Source: Ectobacillus funiculus (GTDB lineage: Bacteria > Bacillota > Bacilli > Bacillales > Bacillaceae_G). Taken from it: 64,000 nucleotides of DNA. The translations under genes and the position numbers were made by a program. Below, in pieces: positions 1 through 8,191 of the stretch. The DNA lies in NCBI RefSeq assembly GCF_042429435.1, contig NZ_JBHMAF010000188.1; one strand, given 5' to 3'. Under the pieces are notes generated by a model. The model did no database searches, had not been told where the DNA came from, and saw only the letters and a program-made list of their open reading frames with translations. Every line of letters begins with the position of its first letter. Position 1 is the first letter of the stretch.

Positions 1-243
<243 letters not shown>

Positions 244-285
244 AAAGTGTTTGTCTAGCTTTTTAAATAAAACATTGACGTTTTG

Positions 286-312
286 TGTTTTGTTCAGTTT
301 TCAAAGAACTTG
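286..312 (-). promoter_or_regulatory. rRNA leader with boxA-like antitermination motif
   Basis: The transcript leader contains GTTCTTTGAAAACTGAAC, the conserved block found before 16S genes in Bacillus and containing a boxA-like motif. Antitermination there involves Nus factors by general knowledge. The sequence only shows the motif and its placement between promoter and 16S. Confidence 0.6.
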
Positions 313-337
313 TCCGTCGCTTAAAGGCGACTTTCAT

Positions 338-366
338 ACTATATCATTTCGCGCTATTCATGTCAA
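338..366 (-). promoter_or_regulatory. rRNA operon sigma-A promoter
   Basis: On the minus strand TTGACA (366-361) and TATAGT (343-338) are separated by 17 bases, close to the ideal housekeeping promoter. It lies about 95 bases upstream of the 16S start. Strength and growth-rate control are inferred from the family, not seen. Confidence 0.85.
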
Positions 367-495
367 CAATCTTTTTTAAATTCATTTCAGATTGTCTTGC
401 TCTCAGCGACGAATATCAATATAACAACTAATCCATTCAAATGCAATAGTTTTTTATTATTTTTTTATTTTCGAGAACTGCATAATTCTATCATA

Positions 496-633
496 ATAGA
501 GAAAACTCCCCGCTTGGCGAGCCCTACCCTTGAGCGAAGACAGAGGCGTAGCCCTGCTTATACTGTATTCCTAAAACTTCCGACTACGTCGAATCCACTT
601 CCAGCTAGAAATTTATACTTTTTTAAAGTGTGA
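496..633 (-). repeat. Dispersed 134-bp repeat, copy R1
   Basis: Full-length but diverged copy of the family, between the rRNA promoter and yrhC. Its terminal hairpin is damaged (CTCCCC against GGCGAG), and its long stem is also mismatched, so it is probably a decaying copy. Confidence 0.85.
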
Positions 634-683
634 ACAAAGAGCCCCTGAACATGTATTCAGCGGCTCCATTGTGTTACTAAGAT

Positions 684-912
684 TACAGAGGCGTAGTTAC
701 CCACTTTATTTCTAAAATTTCTCGCTACGTCGAATTGTCTTCCGGCTATATAAGTTGAATTTAATTCTTGCATCTTTTTATTCAGTTGCCAAATCATCAT
801 TCAAATTGCCTTTATAGGACAACGCAGTCTGCATGAATTTGTGCTACGATAGAGTTATGGGAAAATATTTAGTTCAACTTATATAGAAATTTATATTTTC
901 TTAAAGTATTAA
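684..912 (-). repeat. Dispersed repeat copy R2, split by a 135-bp insertion
   Basis: The parts at 684-748 and 884-912 together make one partial repeat copy: the body runs up to CTTCCGGCTA and resumes as TAGAAATTTATATTTTC. The break falls exactly at a TA in the consensus CTAGAAATTT and is filled by the MITE-like element at 749-883. The hairpin end of the repeat is missing. Confidence 0.8.
749..883. mobile_element. MITE-like insertion with inverted ends and TA duplication
   Basis: A 135-bp block has perfect terminal inverted repeats TATAAGTTGAA and TTCAACTTATA. It is flanked on both sides by TA, which is single in the uninterrupted repeat consensus, so it looks like a TA target duplication. 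No coding capacity is visible. TA duplications are typical of elements mobilised by IS630/Tc1-mariner transposases; assignment to that group is an inference. No second copy was seen in this window. Confidence 0.75.
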
Positions 913-949
913 AAATCCCCTTAAAACCATTTCTTTGCTTTAAGGGGAT
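911..949 (-). terminator. Terminator after yrhC
   Basis: On the minus strand ATCCCCTTAAA pairs with TTTAAGGGGAT and is followed by TTTTTAA. It begins four bases past the yrhC stop and closes the mccAB-yrhC unit. Confidence 0.85.
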
Positions 950-952
950 ATG

Positions 953-1189
953 TTAATTTGTTTGATCCTGTCCTAGCTCCTCAATTCGCTCGCGCAACTT
1001 CTTTACACGATAGAAAAAGAAAAATGATGCTCCTAAAAATGCAACAATTGCACCCATCATTACATAAAGCTGCAGCATTTGCTTTTCCCCGCTCGGAATT
1101 AACAACCCAATCATTAAGATAGTACTAAGCGCCAACAATATCTGGCCAAATCTTGTATAATCAGCAGTCTTTTCTTGCAATTGCTTCAT
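953..1189 (-). CDS. yrhC: YrhC-family small membrane protein
   Basis: This 78-residue protein begins MKQLQEKTADYTRFGQILLA, has two hydrophobic segments (about residues 16-33 and 42-60) joined by a short loop, and ends in a charged tail. It matches YrhC, whose gene follows the cystathionine lyase gene in B. subtilis, and the position here is the same. The function of YrhC is unknown. I start at ATG 1189 because GGAGAG lies at good spacing; an in-frame GTG three codons earlier is too close to that site. It is followed at once by a strong terminator, so it is the last gene of the sulfur cluster. Confidence 0.8.
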   Translation of the reverse strand: MKQLQEKTADYTRFGQILLALSTILMIGLLIPSGEKQMLQLYVMMGAIVAFLGASFFFFYRVKKLRERIEELGQDQTN

Positions 1190-1278
1190 TCTTATCACTC
1201 TCCATGATTTACTGTATCATATCCTGATAATCTAGCAATCAAGTAAATTTCACCATCGGAGAGATAATATAGCATACA

Positions 1279-2412
1279 TCACTGAAGCGCCTGTGTTAAA
1301 TCTTCAATTAAATCCTCATGATCCTCAATACCAATGGAAATACGAATCAATGTATCCGTAATGCCAAGCTCCTCTCGTCGCTGCGCTGGAATAGAAGCGT
1401 GGGTCATTTTTGCTGGAACAGAAATTAAACTTTCAACTGCTCCCAGACTTTCCGCCAGTGTAAAATACTTCAGCTTCCTCATCAGCTGCTCTAGCGTGTT
1501 CTCGCTGTCTACATCAAATGAAACAATCGCGCCAAAACCTGTTGCTTGCCGTTTCGCCGTTTCATAGTTTGGATGCGTTAGAAGCCCTGGATAATATATA
1601 TTTTTTACTTTTGGATGACTTTGCAAGAATTCGACAATCGCCCGAGCATTTCTCTCATGCTCCTCCATGCGTATACCAAGCGTTTTCAATCCGCGCATGA
1701 GCAGCCAGCTGTCCTGCGCTCCTAATACACCCCCTGTTGCATTTTGGATGAAATGGATGCGCTGCGCCAGCTCCTCCGTATTTACTACAACAACACCGGC
1801 TACAACATCACTATGACCGCCAAGATACTTCGTAGCACTGTGCAGAACAATATCTGCACCTAATGAAATAGGGGATTGGAAATAAGAGGTCATAAATGTA
1901 TTATCGACAATTGTTAAGAGATCGTGCTCTTGGGCAAGCTTTGCCGCTTCGGCAATATCTGTTACTTTTAAAAGAGGATTCGTGGGGGTCTCGATATAAA
2001 TCGCTTTCGTATTCGGACGAATAGCCGCCCGTATATCTTCAAGCTTTGTTGTATCTACAAATGTATGCTCCAAACCAAAGCGGTTTAATACTTTAGACAT
2101 AATGCGGTACGTGCCGCCGTATACATCGTCTGTTAAAATAATATGGTCTCCGTTTGAAAACAGCATCATAACCGCAGTAATAGCTGCCATGCCCGAGCTA
2201 AAAGCAAAGCCGGCATGCCCCTCTTCTAAGACGGCCATCAGTTCTTCCAGCGCTGCTCTGGTGGGATTGCCAGTACGGGAATATTCATAGCCCTTATGAC
2301 TACCGACTCCTTCCTGACGGTACGTGCTCGTTTGATAAATCGGAACAGTAACTGCACCTGTTAACGGGTCACCAATATGAATACCGTGGATTAACTTTGT
2401 TTTTGCTTTCAC
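1279..2412 (-). CDS. mccB: Cystathionine gamma-lyase / homocysteine gamma-lyase
   Basis: A PLP-dependent Cys/Met metabolism enzyme of 377 residues, the normal family length. The PLP lysine is K195 in SATKYLGGHSD, and the substrate-region YSRTGNPT and GMAAI motifs are present. It splits cystathionine to cysteine, the second step of reverse transsulfuration, in the cytosol. It follows mccA with a one-base gap and starts with GTG; the site GGGTGGG lies inside the end of mccA, so the two are translationally coupled. The related genes metI and metC encode similar proteins; the mccA partner favours MccB. CymR control is expected from B. subtilis. Confidence 0.92.
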   Translation of the reverse strand: MKAKTKLIHGIHIGDPLTGAVTVPIYQTSTYRQEGVGSHKGYEYSRTGNPTRAALEELMAVLEEGHAGFAFSSGMAAITAVMMLFSNGDHIILTDDVYGGTYRIMSKVLNRFGLEHTFVDTTKLEDIRAAIRPNTKAIYIETPTNPLLKVTDIAEAAKLAQEHDLLTIVDNTFMTSYFQSPISLGADIVLHSATKYLGGHSDVVAGVVVVNTEELAQRIHFIQNATGGVLGAQDSWLLMRGLKTLGIRMEEHERNARAIVEFLQSHPKVKNIYYPGLLTHPNYETAKRQATGFGAIVSFDVDSENTLEQLMRKLKYFTLAESLGAVESLISVPAKMTHASIPAQRREELGITDTLIRISIGIEDHEDLIEDLTQALQ

Positions 2413-2413
2413 T

Positions 2414-3337
2414 CTAATCCCACCCTTTATAAATATCCTTGCTTAAATATCGCTCACTGCTGTCGGGAAAAATGGTCACGATATTTGTTCCAGACGGAGC
2501 TGCCTGCGCTTCCAGAAGACTTGCATGAAAGGCAGCACCAGAAGAGCTGCCAACTAACAAACCTTCCCGCTTAGCAAGCTCCTTTACCCGCCCAAATGCG
2601 TCCTTATCAAGCACCGTATGAATTCCATCAAAATAAGAAGGATCCATAAAGCTTGGTAAGAATTCCATACCGATTCCTTCTGTTTCATGAGGCCCTGGTG
2701 CTCCCCCGTTTAAAATAGAGCCTTCCGGTTCAACAATAACTGTTTTTATGTTTGGATTTTGTTCCTTTAAGTAACGAGCTGTTCCCATAAATGTTCCACC
2801 CGTCCCAGCTCCAGCCACAAATACGTCAATATGTCCGTTCAAGTCCTCCCAAAGCTCTGGTCCAAGCGTTTTATAGTAGGTATATGGGTTTGCTTCATTG
2901 GAAAATTGCTGCGGGCAATAGGCATTCGGAATGTCTTGCAGCAGCTCCTTTGCCTTCGCAATCGCACCCTTCATCCCCTGCTCTGTTGGTGTGTTAATCA
3001 CAGTAGCGCCGAGCGCCCTCATCAGCTCCTGCTTCTCCACGCTGAATTTTTGCGGTACACAAAGAATGATACGTAAATCGTGCTGTAAAGCAGCAAGGGC
3101 CAAACCTATCCCCGTATTCCCCGCCGTTGGCTCAATAATGGTTCCACCGGAGCGGACAAAGCCTTTTTGCAAAGCAGTCTCTACCAGTTCCTTTCCAAGC
3201 CGGTCTTTAATGCTCCCACCAGGATTGAAAAATTCAAGCTTTGCAAACAAGCGAACACCTTCTGGAAGTACAAAATGTTGAATTTCCAGAAGTGGAGTGT
3301 GGCCGATCAGGTTATAAATTCCGCTATAAACCTTCAT
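2414..3337 (-). CDS. mccA: Cystathionine beta-synthase (O-acetylserine-dependent)
   Basis: A fold-type II PLP enzyme of the cysteine synthase family, 307 residues. The PLP lysine is K44 in NPGGSIKDR, the phosphate loop is GAGTGGT, and the substrate loop is PTAGNTGIG. In B. subtilis MccA condenses homocysteine with O-acetylserine to form cystathionine. The start at 3337 (MKVYSGIYNLIG) is chosen because GAGGGAGGGG lies just upstream; longer frames have no better site. A terminator separates it from mtnN upstream, so mccA-mccB may be partly expressed by read-through. Confidence 0.92.
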   Translation of the reverse strand: MKVYSGIYNLIGHTPLLEIQHFVLPEGVRLFAKLEFFNPGGSIKDRLGKELVETALQKGFVRSGGTIIEPTAGNTGIGLALAALQHDLRIILCVPQKFSVEKQELMRALGATVINTPTEQGMKGAIAKAKELLQDIPNAYCPQQFSNEANPYTYYKTLGPELWEDLNGHIDVFVAGAGTGGTFMGTARYLKEQNPNIKTVIVEPEGSILNGGAPGPHETEGIGMEFLPSFMDPSYFDGIHTVLDKDAFGRVKELAKREGLLVGSSSGAAFHASLLEAQAAPSGTNIVTIFPDSSERYLSKDIYKGWD

Positions 3338-3392
3338 AATGAACCCCTCCCTCACCCGTGATTTTCTCAGGATGCTATGCATTTTGTCCCTT

Positions 3393-3440
3393 CAAACAAA
3401 AAGACAACTGCTTCTCCTTATATTTCGGTGGCAGTTGTCT
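3393..3440 (-). terminator. Terminator between mtnN and mccA
   Basis: AGACAACTGC (3402-3411) pairs with GCAGTTGTCT (3431-3440). Read on the minus strand the stem is followed by TTTTTGTTTG. It begins about 10 bases beyond the mtnN stop and about 55 bases before mccA, so it should reduce mccA-mccB expression relative to yrrT-mtnN. Confidence 0.8.
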
Positions 3441-3449
3441 CTTTATAAA

Positions 3450-4145
3450 TTACTTCAGCTCTTGCAGCATATTTATGATAAAGTTTGTAGAATGAAGGGC
3501 CGCTTGATCTAAAAATTGATCAAACGAAATATTAGATTCTTTCCCTGCGATATCAGAAAGCGCACGAATGATGACAAATGGCACACTGTATTGATAACAC
3601 ACCTGCGCTACAGCTGCCGCCTCCATTTCTACCGCATATAAATCATTGAACTTGCTGCGAACGAAATCTACACGCTGCGGATCGTTCATAAAAGAATCTC
3701 CTGTTGCGATTGTGCCTTTCACAACTTGAACATCATCGCTGGACCTCATGCATCGCTCAGCTAACGCTACAAGTGCATCATCAGCTTGAAACGCAGCTGG
3801 CATGCCTGGCACTTGACCATATTCATAGTTAAATGCTGTAACGTCGACATCATGATGACGAACTTCGGTGGAAATTACGACATCCCCTACATTTAAGGTA
3901 TGATGAAAACCTCCAGCCGAGCCTGTATTAATTACTTTTTCTGGTCTATAGCGTTCCAATAGAATAGTCGTTGACATAGCCGCGTTTACTTTCCCGATCC
4001 CGGATTTTAATAGGATGACCTCATGACCTGACAATGCTCCTATTGTAAATTCACAGCCAGCGACCGTTTCTGTTCTTTTCTGTTCAAGCTTTTCGCGCAA
4101 AATGCGCACTTCTTCTTCCATTGCACCGATTACAGCAATTTTCAA
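3450..4145 (-). CDS. mtnN: 5'-methylthioadenosine/S-adenosylhomocysteine nucleosidase
   Basis: A 231-residue nucleoside phosphorylase-like hydrolase. It starts MKIAVIGAMEEEV with the general acid Glu at position 12, has the nucleoside motif VEMEAAAVAQV, and carries the catalytic Asp in RALSDIAG near residue 197. It removes adenine from methylthioadenosine and S-adenosylhomocysteine, feeding homocysteine recycling and methionine salvage. It follows yrrT by 15 bases with its own ribosome binding site, in the same order as B. subtilis. Confidence 0.95.
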   Translation of the reverse strand: MKIAVIGAMEEEVRILREKLEQKRTETVAGCEFTIGALSGHEVILLKSGIGKVNAAMSTTILLERYRPEKVINTGSAGGFHHTLNVGDVVISTEVRHHDVDVTAFNYEYGQVPGMPAAFQADDALVALAERCMRSSDDVQVVKGTIATGDSFMNDPQRVDFVRSKFNDLYAVEMEAAAVAQVCYQYSVPFVIIRALSDIAGKESNISFDQFLDQAALHSTNFIINMLQELK

Positions 4146-4160
4146 GTGTATCCCTCTTTC

Positions 4161-4799
4161 TTAGTTCTTCACGGCCTCTATCACCCAAACATAATGATTG
4201 TAACGAGTGAACGTAACAGAAAAGCCGTTATTTTCAAACAATGTCCTCATGATCGGAAGAAGCGTGTAGTATTCGGTCTGCAAATCATGTACTAATTGAT
4301 GATGGCCACGCTCAATTGCGGCTTGTACAGTTCCGTTATACGCCTCTTGATCTAGAAAGATTGTATCAGCGAATACTATTTTATCACCTTTCTTTAACAA
4401 TTCACTATATTTCTGAAGCGCCTTGTTTTTTTCACCGTCTGTTAAATGATGAAAAGCGTAGGTGCTAACAATAGTATTGATATGGTCAGGAACAGTAAAA
4501 TTCAGAAAATCCCCTTCCATTATCTTTACTTTTCCAAGAAGCTTTTGTTCTGCAATTTTTCTCATTTCATGAGAGGGCTCGACACCGTAAACAATATGGC
4601 CTTCCTGCAGCAATTGCTCCGTTAGATTACCCGTTCCCACCCCAAATTCCAATACAGTACCGATTGCTTTTTTGGCAACCGTTTTTAAAATTTCATCATA
4701 ATTCATAAATGCCTCTTTATACTGCTCATCTTCACTAGCTACAAACGCATCATACGTATATGCCCATGCATCAAACAGCTCATTAAATTCTGTACCCAT
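4161..4799 (-). CDS. yrrT: SAM-dependent methyltransferase YrrT
   Basis: A class I methyltransferase of 212 residues with the SAM motif LEFGVGTGNL near residues 48-58 and a post-I acidic GVEPS. It is the first gene of the yrrT-mtnN-mccA-mccB cluster, as in B. subtilis, where the methyl acceptor is still unclear. I start at ATG 4799 (MGTEFNELFDAWAYT), preceded by AAAGGCGG; the frame extends 12 codons further but without a binding site. A TATAAT-like box lies about 30 bases upstream, and its -35 region would touch the edge of repeat copy R3. Confidence 0.88.
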   Translation of the reverse strand: MGTEFNELFDAWAYTYDAFVASEDEQYKEAFMNYDEILKTVAKKAIGTVLEFGVGTGNLTEQLLQEGHIVYGVEPSHEMRKIAEQKLLGKVKIMEGDFLNFTVPDHINTIVSTYAFHHLTDGEKNKALQKYSELLKKGDKIVFADTIFLDQEAYNGTVQAAIERGHHQLVHDLQTEYYTLLPIMRTLFENNGFSVTFTRYNHYVWVIEAVKN

Positions 4800-4859
4800 G
4801 TCAATTCCGCCTTTTTTTATAGGTTTTATCAACATTATATGTTGGGTATTTATAATTGC

Positions 4860-4994
4860 TAAAGAAAACTCGCCGACTGGCGAGCCCTGCCTTTGGGCGA
4901 AGACAGAGGCGTAGTTGCCCTTATACTGGATTCCTAAAATTCCCCCACTACGTCGAATGAACTTCTAGCTGGGAATTTATACTTTTTTACAGTG
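4860..4994 (-). repeat. Dispersed 134-bp repeat, copy R3
   Basis: Full-length copy (135 bp). It shows the clearest compensatory change in the long stem: AAATTCCC on one side and GGGAATTT on the other, in place of AAATTTCC and GGAAATTT. The end hairpin is CTCGCC-gact-GGCGAG. It lies in the divergent gap between yrrT and yrzA and is in tandem with R4. Confidence 0.9.
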
Positions 4995-5115
4995 TAAAGA
5001 AAACTCAGCTGTTAGGTGAAGACAGAGCGCTGTTTCACTTACACTTTGTCTCCTAGAATTTCCGACTACGTCGAATGAACTCCAAGCTGGAAATTGATAT
5101 TTTTTTAAAGTGTAG
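4995..5115 (-). repeat. Dispersed repeat, copy R4 (diverged)
   Basis: Second unit of a tandem pair with R3. The hairpin end is shortened and changed (CAGCTGTTAGGTG), while the core TTTCCGACTACGTCGAATGA and the opposite arm GGAAATTG remain. Confidence 0.75.
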
Positions 5116-5198
5116 AGAAAAGAAAGCGGTGATAGAATTCTTAGATAGTGTTTGCTACAATAACAAATATAATTAAGGAAAGAGGAGCGGAGCAGAGC

Positions 5199-5414
5199 AT
5201 GGCATTTTCTTTTGAAATGATTGAGGACAAAATTGAATTTTTTGAGGCTGCGTCTTTATCGGTCTTAGAAAAGAAAATTAATGAACAGATCGATCATAAT
5301 AAGGCGCTTTTACTTGAGGTGAGCAGCGTATCCCATCAGATGTGTTTTGATCCAGACAACAAAAAGCCCTATTACAGTGCTGTTGTTCATTTTAAACTAA
5401 AGAAAACTCGCTGA
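5199..5414 (+). CDS. yrzA: DUF2536 family protein YrzA
   Basis: A 71-residue soluble protein (MAFSFEMIEDKIEFFEAASL). It matches the YrzA/DUF2536 family and sits beside yrrS as in B. subtilis. Function is unknown. I prefer ATG 5199, preceded by AAGGAAAGAGGAG, over the upstream in-frame ATG at 5148. The last codons (KKTR, then TGA) come from repeat copy R5, which begins inside the gene's 3' end and supplies the stop codon, so the natural C-terminus may have been replaced. It is one of few plus-strand genes here. Confidence 0.75.
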   Translation: MAFSFEMIEDKIEFFEAASLSVLEKKINEQIDHNKALLLEVSSVSHQMCFDPDNKKPYYSAVVHFKLKKTR

Positions 5415-5490
5415 TTGCCGAGGCGTAGTTGCCCTTTATACTGTATTCCTAAAATTTCTGACTGGAAATTTATCCTTTCCTACAGTGTGA
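5398..5490 (-). repeat. Dispersed repeat, copy R5 (internally deleted) fused to yrzA
   Basis: This copy keeps the hairpin end (CTCGCTGATTGCCGAG), lacks the central G-rich part and part of the long stem, and keeps the outer edge CTACAGTGTGAA. Its first bases are translated as the C-terminus of yrzA, and its TGA is that gene's stop. Confidence 0.8.
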
Positions 5491-5522
5491 AAAAAAGAAG
5501 GACGCTCCTAAAGCGCCCTTCT
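5488..5522 (-). terminator. Terminator after yrrS
   Basis: On the minus strand GAAGGGCGCT pairs with AGCGTCCTTC over a short loop and is followed by TTTTTTT. It directly precedes repeat copy R5 and is also the downstream boundary of convergent yrzA. Confidence 0.85.
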
Positions 5523-5523
5523 C

Positions 5524-6144
5524 TTATTTCATCAACTGCACAAGCGTTGGCTTCCATCCTTCATTGTCTACCCATTCAATGTACACTTTATATTTTTGCT
5601 TTGTAGCTTTAGCAGTCACTGTTCCTACTGCCTTGTTTGGACCATTATTGCCTAGATACCAAATAGTCAATGTGTCAGCTGGCACTTGAATCGCATAAGA
5701 AATCGCTTGAGTCATTTCCTTCCAATCCTGAGTGCTATCATCAAATTGCGTTGTATGCGGTCCGCTTTGTGATGTGCTGATAGCCTGCCATGAAGGATTA
5801 GTGTAAGCCTCCTGTACAGCTGGATCAGTCTGATCTTCCACCGCTACTTTTGTATCTTCTGTCGGCTGAGTAGATGCTTCCTCTTCCTTCGCCGAATCCT
5901 TATCATCCTCTTTTACCACAAGTTGACCAGTGTCTTCTTTTTTCTTCTGCGCAGCTGATGTTGTCTTCGTTTCTTTTGTCTTCGTTTCCTTCGTCGCCGT
6001 TTGTTCAGGCGAAGACGTAAACAGCTGGTACGCAACTGTTACAGCCGTGAGCAGGACGATTCCAAGAAGAATATTTAACAGGAGACCTTTCCTGCGTCTT
6101 CCTTGCTTTGTCTGGAATCGTGAGTTGTTTGGAATTTGTGACAT
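5524..6144 (-). CDS. yrrS: YrrS-like single-pass membrane protein (DUF1510)
   Basis: A 206-residue protein with a basic N-terminus, one membrane helix at about residues 19-40, a long Lys/Glu/Thr-rich linker (about 45-110) and a C-terminal extracytoplasmic domain with conserved Trp residues (IEWVDNEGWKPTLVQ). This layout matches YrrS/DUF1510, encoded after pbpI in B. subtilis. Its role is not established; the neighbouring PBP suggests a cell-wall context. The ribosome binding site is weak (AGG) and lies in the leader element at 6146-6241 that also precedes rarA. Confidence 0.8.
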   Translation of the reverse strand: MSQIPNNSRFQTKQGRRRKGLLLNILLGIVLLTAVTVAYQLFTSSPEQTATKETKTKETKTTSAAQKKKEDTGQLVVKEDDKDSAKEEEASTQPTEDTKVAVEDQTDPAVQEAYTNPSWQAISTSQSGPHTTQFDDSTQDWKEMTQAISYAIQVPADTLTIWYLGNNGPNKAVGTVTAKATKQKYKVYIEWVDNEGWKPTLVQLMK

Positions 6145-6145
6145 A

Positions 6146-6241
6146 CTTTAACCTGGTTCACAAAATTTACCAAAGGTTATGATTCTGCAGTGAACTTTTA
6201 ACCCGCTTTTTGGCAATTTAATGCAACCAGTTTTCACCTCC
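6146..6241 (-). promoter_or_regulatory. Nested inverted-repeat leader element, copy A
   Basis: On the minus strand the block starts GGAGGTGAAAACTGGTT and ends TTTTGTGAACCAGG just before the yrrS start. CTGGTT pairs with AACCAG, and AAATTGCCAAA pairs approximately with TTTGGTAAATTT, giving nested stems. A related block (29301-29381) has the same position before rarA. A short frame GTG AAA ACT GGT runs 29 codons and ends just before yrrS. Whether this is a leader peptide, an RNA switch or a small mobile element cannot be decided here. Confidence 0.55.
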
Positions 6242-6326
6242 ATCAATCATGTTTCCGCATGCCTTTTATTGTAACATCAAATAGGTGACGAGGAAAAGGA
6301 GAAGTTGTATTCATCATTTATTCAAA

Positions 6327-8108
6327 CTATTGTGTTTTTAAACCAACGCTTCTTTCCCATGCAGCGATTGCACGTACATAATCCGCAAATACAGCGCTTG
6401 TCGAGTTCATTGGTGAATGTGTTTCTATATCTACAACGGCGAGCGCATAACGTGGATGATCTGCTGGAAAGTAGCCGGCAAACCAGCGATTTACACTATC
6501 GCCTTTACCTGTTTGAGCTGTTCCTGACTTACCTGCGACCGTAAGCGGCAATGATTGATAGATGGCACCTGTTCCTTTTGGATCGCTTACAACATAACGC
6601 AGCAGCTGTTGCAGCTCCCGAACCGTCTCTGCCTGTAAAGTCTCTCCTTCTTGCTCATGCTCAGGAAATCGGTAAAGCTGCGCGCCATTTTTATACTGAA
6701 TCTCCTGAACAGCCTTGACCTCAAGCTTCTTGCCGCCTCGAGCAATTGTCGCCATCATATTGGCGACCGCAAGAGGTGATAACCGTACATTCTTTTGACC
6801 AATTGCAGTTTGCGCGATCGCTTTGCTCACTGTTTTATCTGCTTCATCTCCCCAAAGGGTTCCTTCCTTCTCCTCTGGAAGCTGACGAAACCCTTGAAAA
6901 TGAAATACATCCCCCATCCATCCAACCGTTTTTTCTAATCCGAGCATACTTGCATAGTTCTCTATCGCATCCTTATCCTGCTGCAGCAGCTCTTGTGCTA
7001 GATCCGCAAATGTTCGATTACAACTGCGCACAAAGCTTTCTTCAAAGGAAAGCTGCCCCATCAGCCGATCAGCCACCCCGACTCCGTATGGATTTCGGTT
7101 GCAATCAAACATGCGGTCCTGTTCTACAATTCCTTTATCAATAGCAGCAGCTGCAATTACTGTTTTAAAAACCGATCCAGGAAATTGTGGAGTCAGCATA
7201 TAATTGACTGCACCTTGCTGATATGCCGCAGGATTGTCTGTGCTCAATGACGGCTTGCTTACCATCGCAAGAATCTCGTTTGTTGCCACATCTAACAGCA
7301 CAAGCCCCCCTTTTTGAATTCCATGCTGCGCAATAATCTCTTCCGCCTCTTGCTGCAGTTCCTTCGCAATGGTCGTCTTGATCACAACCGGATAAAACGG
7401 ATTTGCGGGGTATGTATACTTCACATGCTTTCCGAAAATCGGTTCACCCTGCCGATCCACATGATACAATAGCTTCGCTTCACCGTCAGTAAGCAAAAAC
7501 TCATCAAAGGCTTGCTGTAAACCAGAAATGCCAATGAGTGTATTAGAAGATATTTTTCCTTGCTGCAGCAGCTCCCCATATCTCTTTTTTATCTCTGTTT
7601 CATTTTGACCTGTCAGTCCAAGCAAATGCTCTGCAAGCGGATGGTCTCCTTTGATTCTTGTATTCGCTGCTACTACCCCAGGAATCCCAAGTGCATTAAT
7701 ATCCTTCATTTGTTGTTTGGTAAGACGCACTGCCATCCCTTCGGCTTGAAAGATTACTGGGTTGTTAGAACCTTTTATTTGGCGCAGCAGCTCCTGCCCT
7801 GATACACCTAATACACGTGCCACCTTTTGGACAGGCCAATCGATTCGTTTTAAAAACGGAAATAAAATTAAACTCGGATGATAATCATCTGTAAGTGTCT
7901 TTCCATCACGATCTGAAAAACGGCCCCGTCCATCATCAAGAACAAGTGCATGCGTACGCTGCTCTACGCTTTTTTCCAATAGGTTCACATGCCTGCCTGA
8001 AAAGGATTCTGTGGAGACAATCTGAATTTGAGCAAGCCGTCCAATAAGAATGAGAAAGATGCCTATGAAAAAGATAAGGATTCCCATCAATCGTTTTTTC
8101 CATTTCAT
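6327..8108 (-). CDS. pbpI: Class B penicillin-binding protein (transpeptidase)
   Basis: A 593-residue D,D-transpeptidase with an N-terminal membrane anchor (about residues 8-30), a dimerisation domain and a C-terminal penicillin-binding domain. The three active-site motifs are visible: S312-VF-K315, S362-C-N364 and KSGTAQTG near residue 530. It cross-links peptidoglycan outside the membrane. It lies between greA and yrrS as pbpI (yrrR) does in B. subtilis. The ATG is eight bases from a GAGGTG that forms the 3' arm of the greA terminator, so translation of read-through RNA may be blocked. Confidence 0.9.
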   Translation of the reverse strand: MKWKKRLMGILIFFIGIFLILIGRLAQIQIVSTESFSGRHVNLLEKSVEQRTHALVLDDGRGRFSDRDGKTLTDDYHPSLILFPFLKRIDWPVQKVARVLGVSGQELLRQIKGSNNPVIFQAEGMAVRLTKQQMKDINALGIPGVVAANTRIKGDHPLAEHLLGLTGQNETEIKKRYGELLQQGKISSNTLIGISGLQQAFDEFLLTDGEAKLLYHVDRQGEPIFGKHVKYTYPANPFYPVVIKTTIAKELQQEAEEIIAQHGIQKGGLVLLDVATNEILAMVSKPSLSTDNPAAYQQGAVNYMLTPQFPGSVFKTVIAAAAIDKGIVEQDRMFDCNRNPYGVGVADRLMGQLSFEESFVRSCNRTFADLAQELLQQDKDAIENYASMLGLEKTVGWMGDVFHFQGFRQLPEEKEGTLWGDEADKTVSKAIAQTAIGQKNVRLSPLAVANMMATIARGGKKLEVKAVQEIQYKNGAQLYRFPEHEQEGETLQAETVRELQQLLRYVVSDPKGTGAIYQSLPLTVAGKSGTAQTGKGDSVNRWFAGYFPADHPRYALAVVDIETHSPMNSTSAVFADYVRAIAAWERSVGLKTQ

Positions 8109-8110
8109 AC

Positions 8111-8148
8111 AAAAAACACCTCATCTTAGTGTAGACGAGGTGTTTTTT
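8111..8148 (-). terminator. Terminator after greA that contains the pbpI ribosome binding site
   Basis: AAAAAACACCTC and GAGGTGTTTTTT form a perfect 12-bp stem with a 14-base loop, usable in both directions. On the minus strand the 3' arm holds GAGGTG, the only plausible binding site for pbpI, eight bases before its ATG. Confidence 0.88.
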
Positions 8149-8191
8149 ATTTCATACATGTGTAGTAACTATGTTTTGTAAATGTTATTTC

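Noticed and set aside
397..633. Short frames of 60-90 codons encoding peptides such as KKTRRLASRALRRRQ at many repeat copies
   Set aside because: They arise from the repeat sequence itself. Frames, starts and stops differ among copies, no ribosome binding sites precede them, and base changes preserve stems rather than codons.
4800..4860. A CymR operator upstream of yrrT
   Set aside because: Control by CymR is likely from homology, but I could not identify its box with confidence in this short AT-rich stretch.
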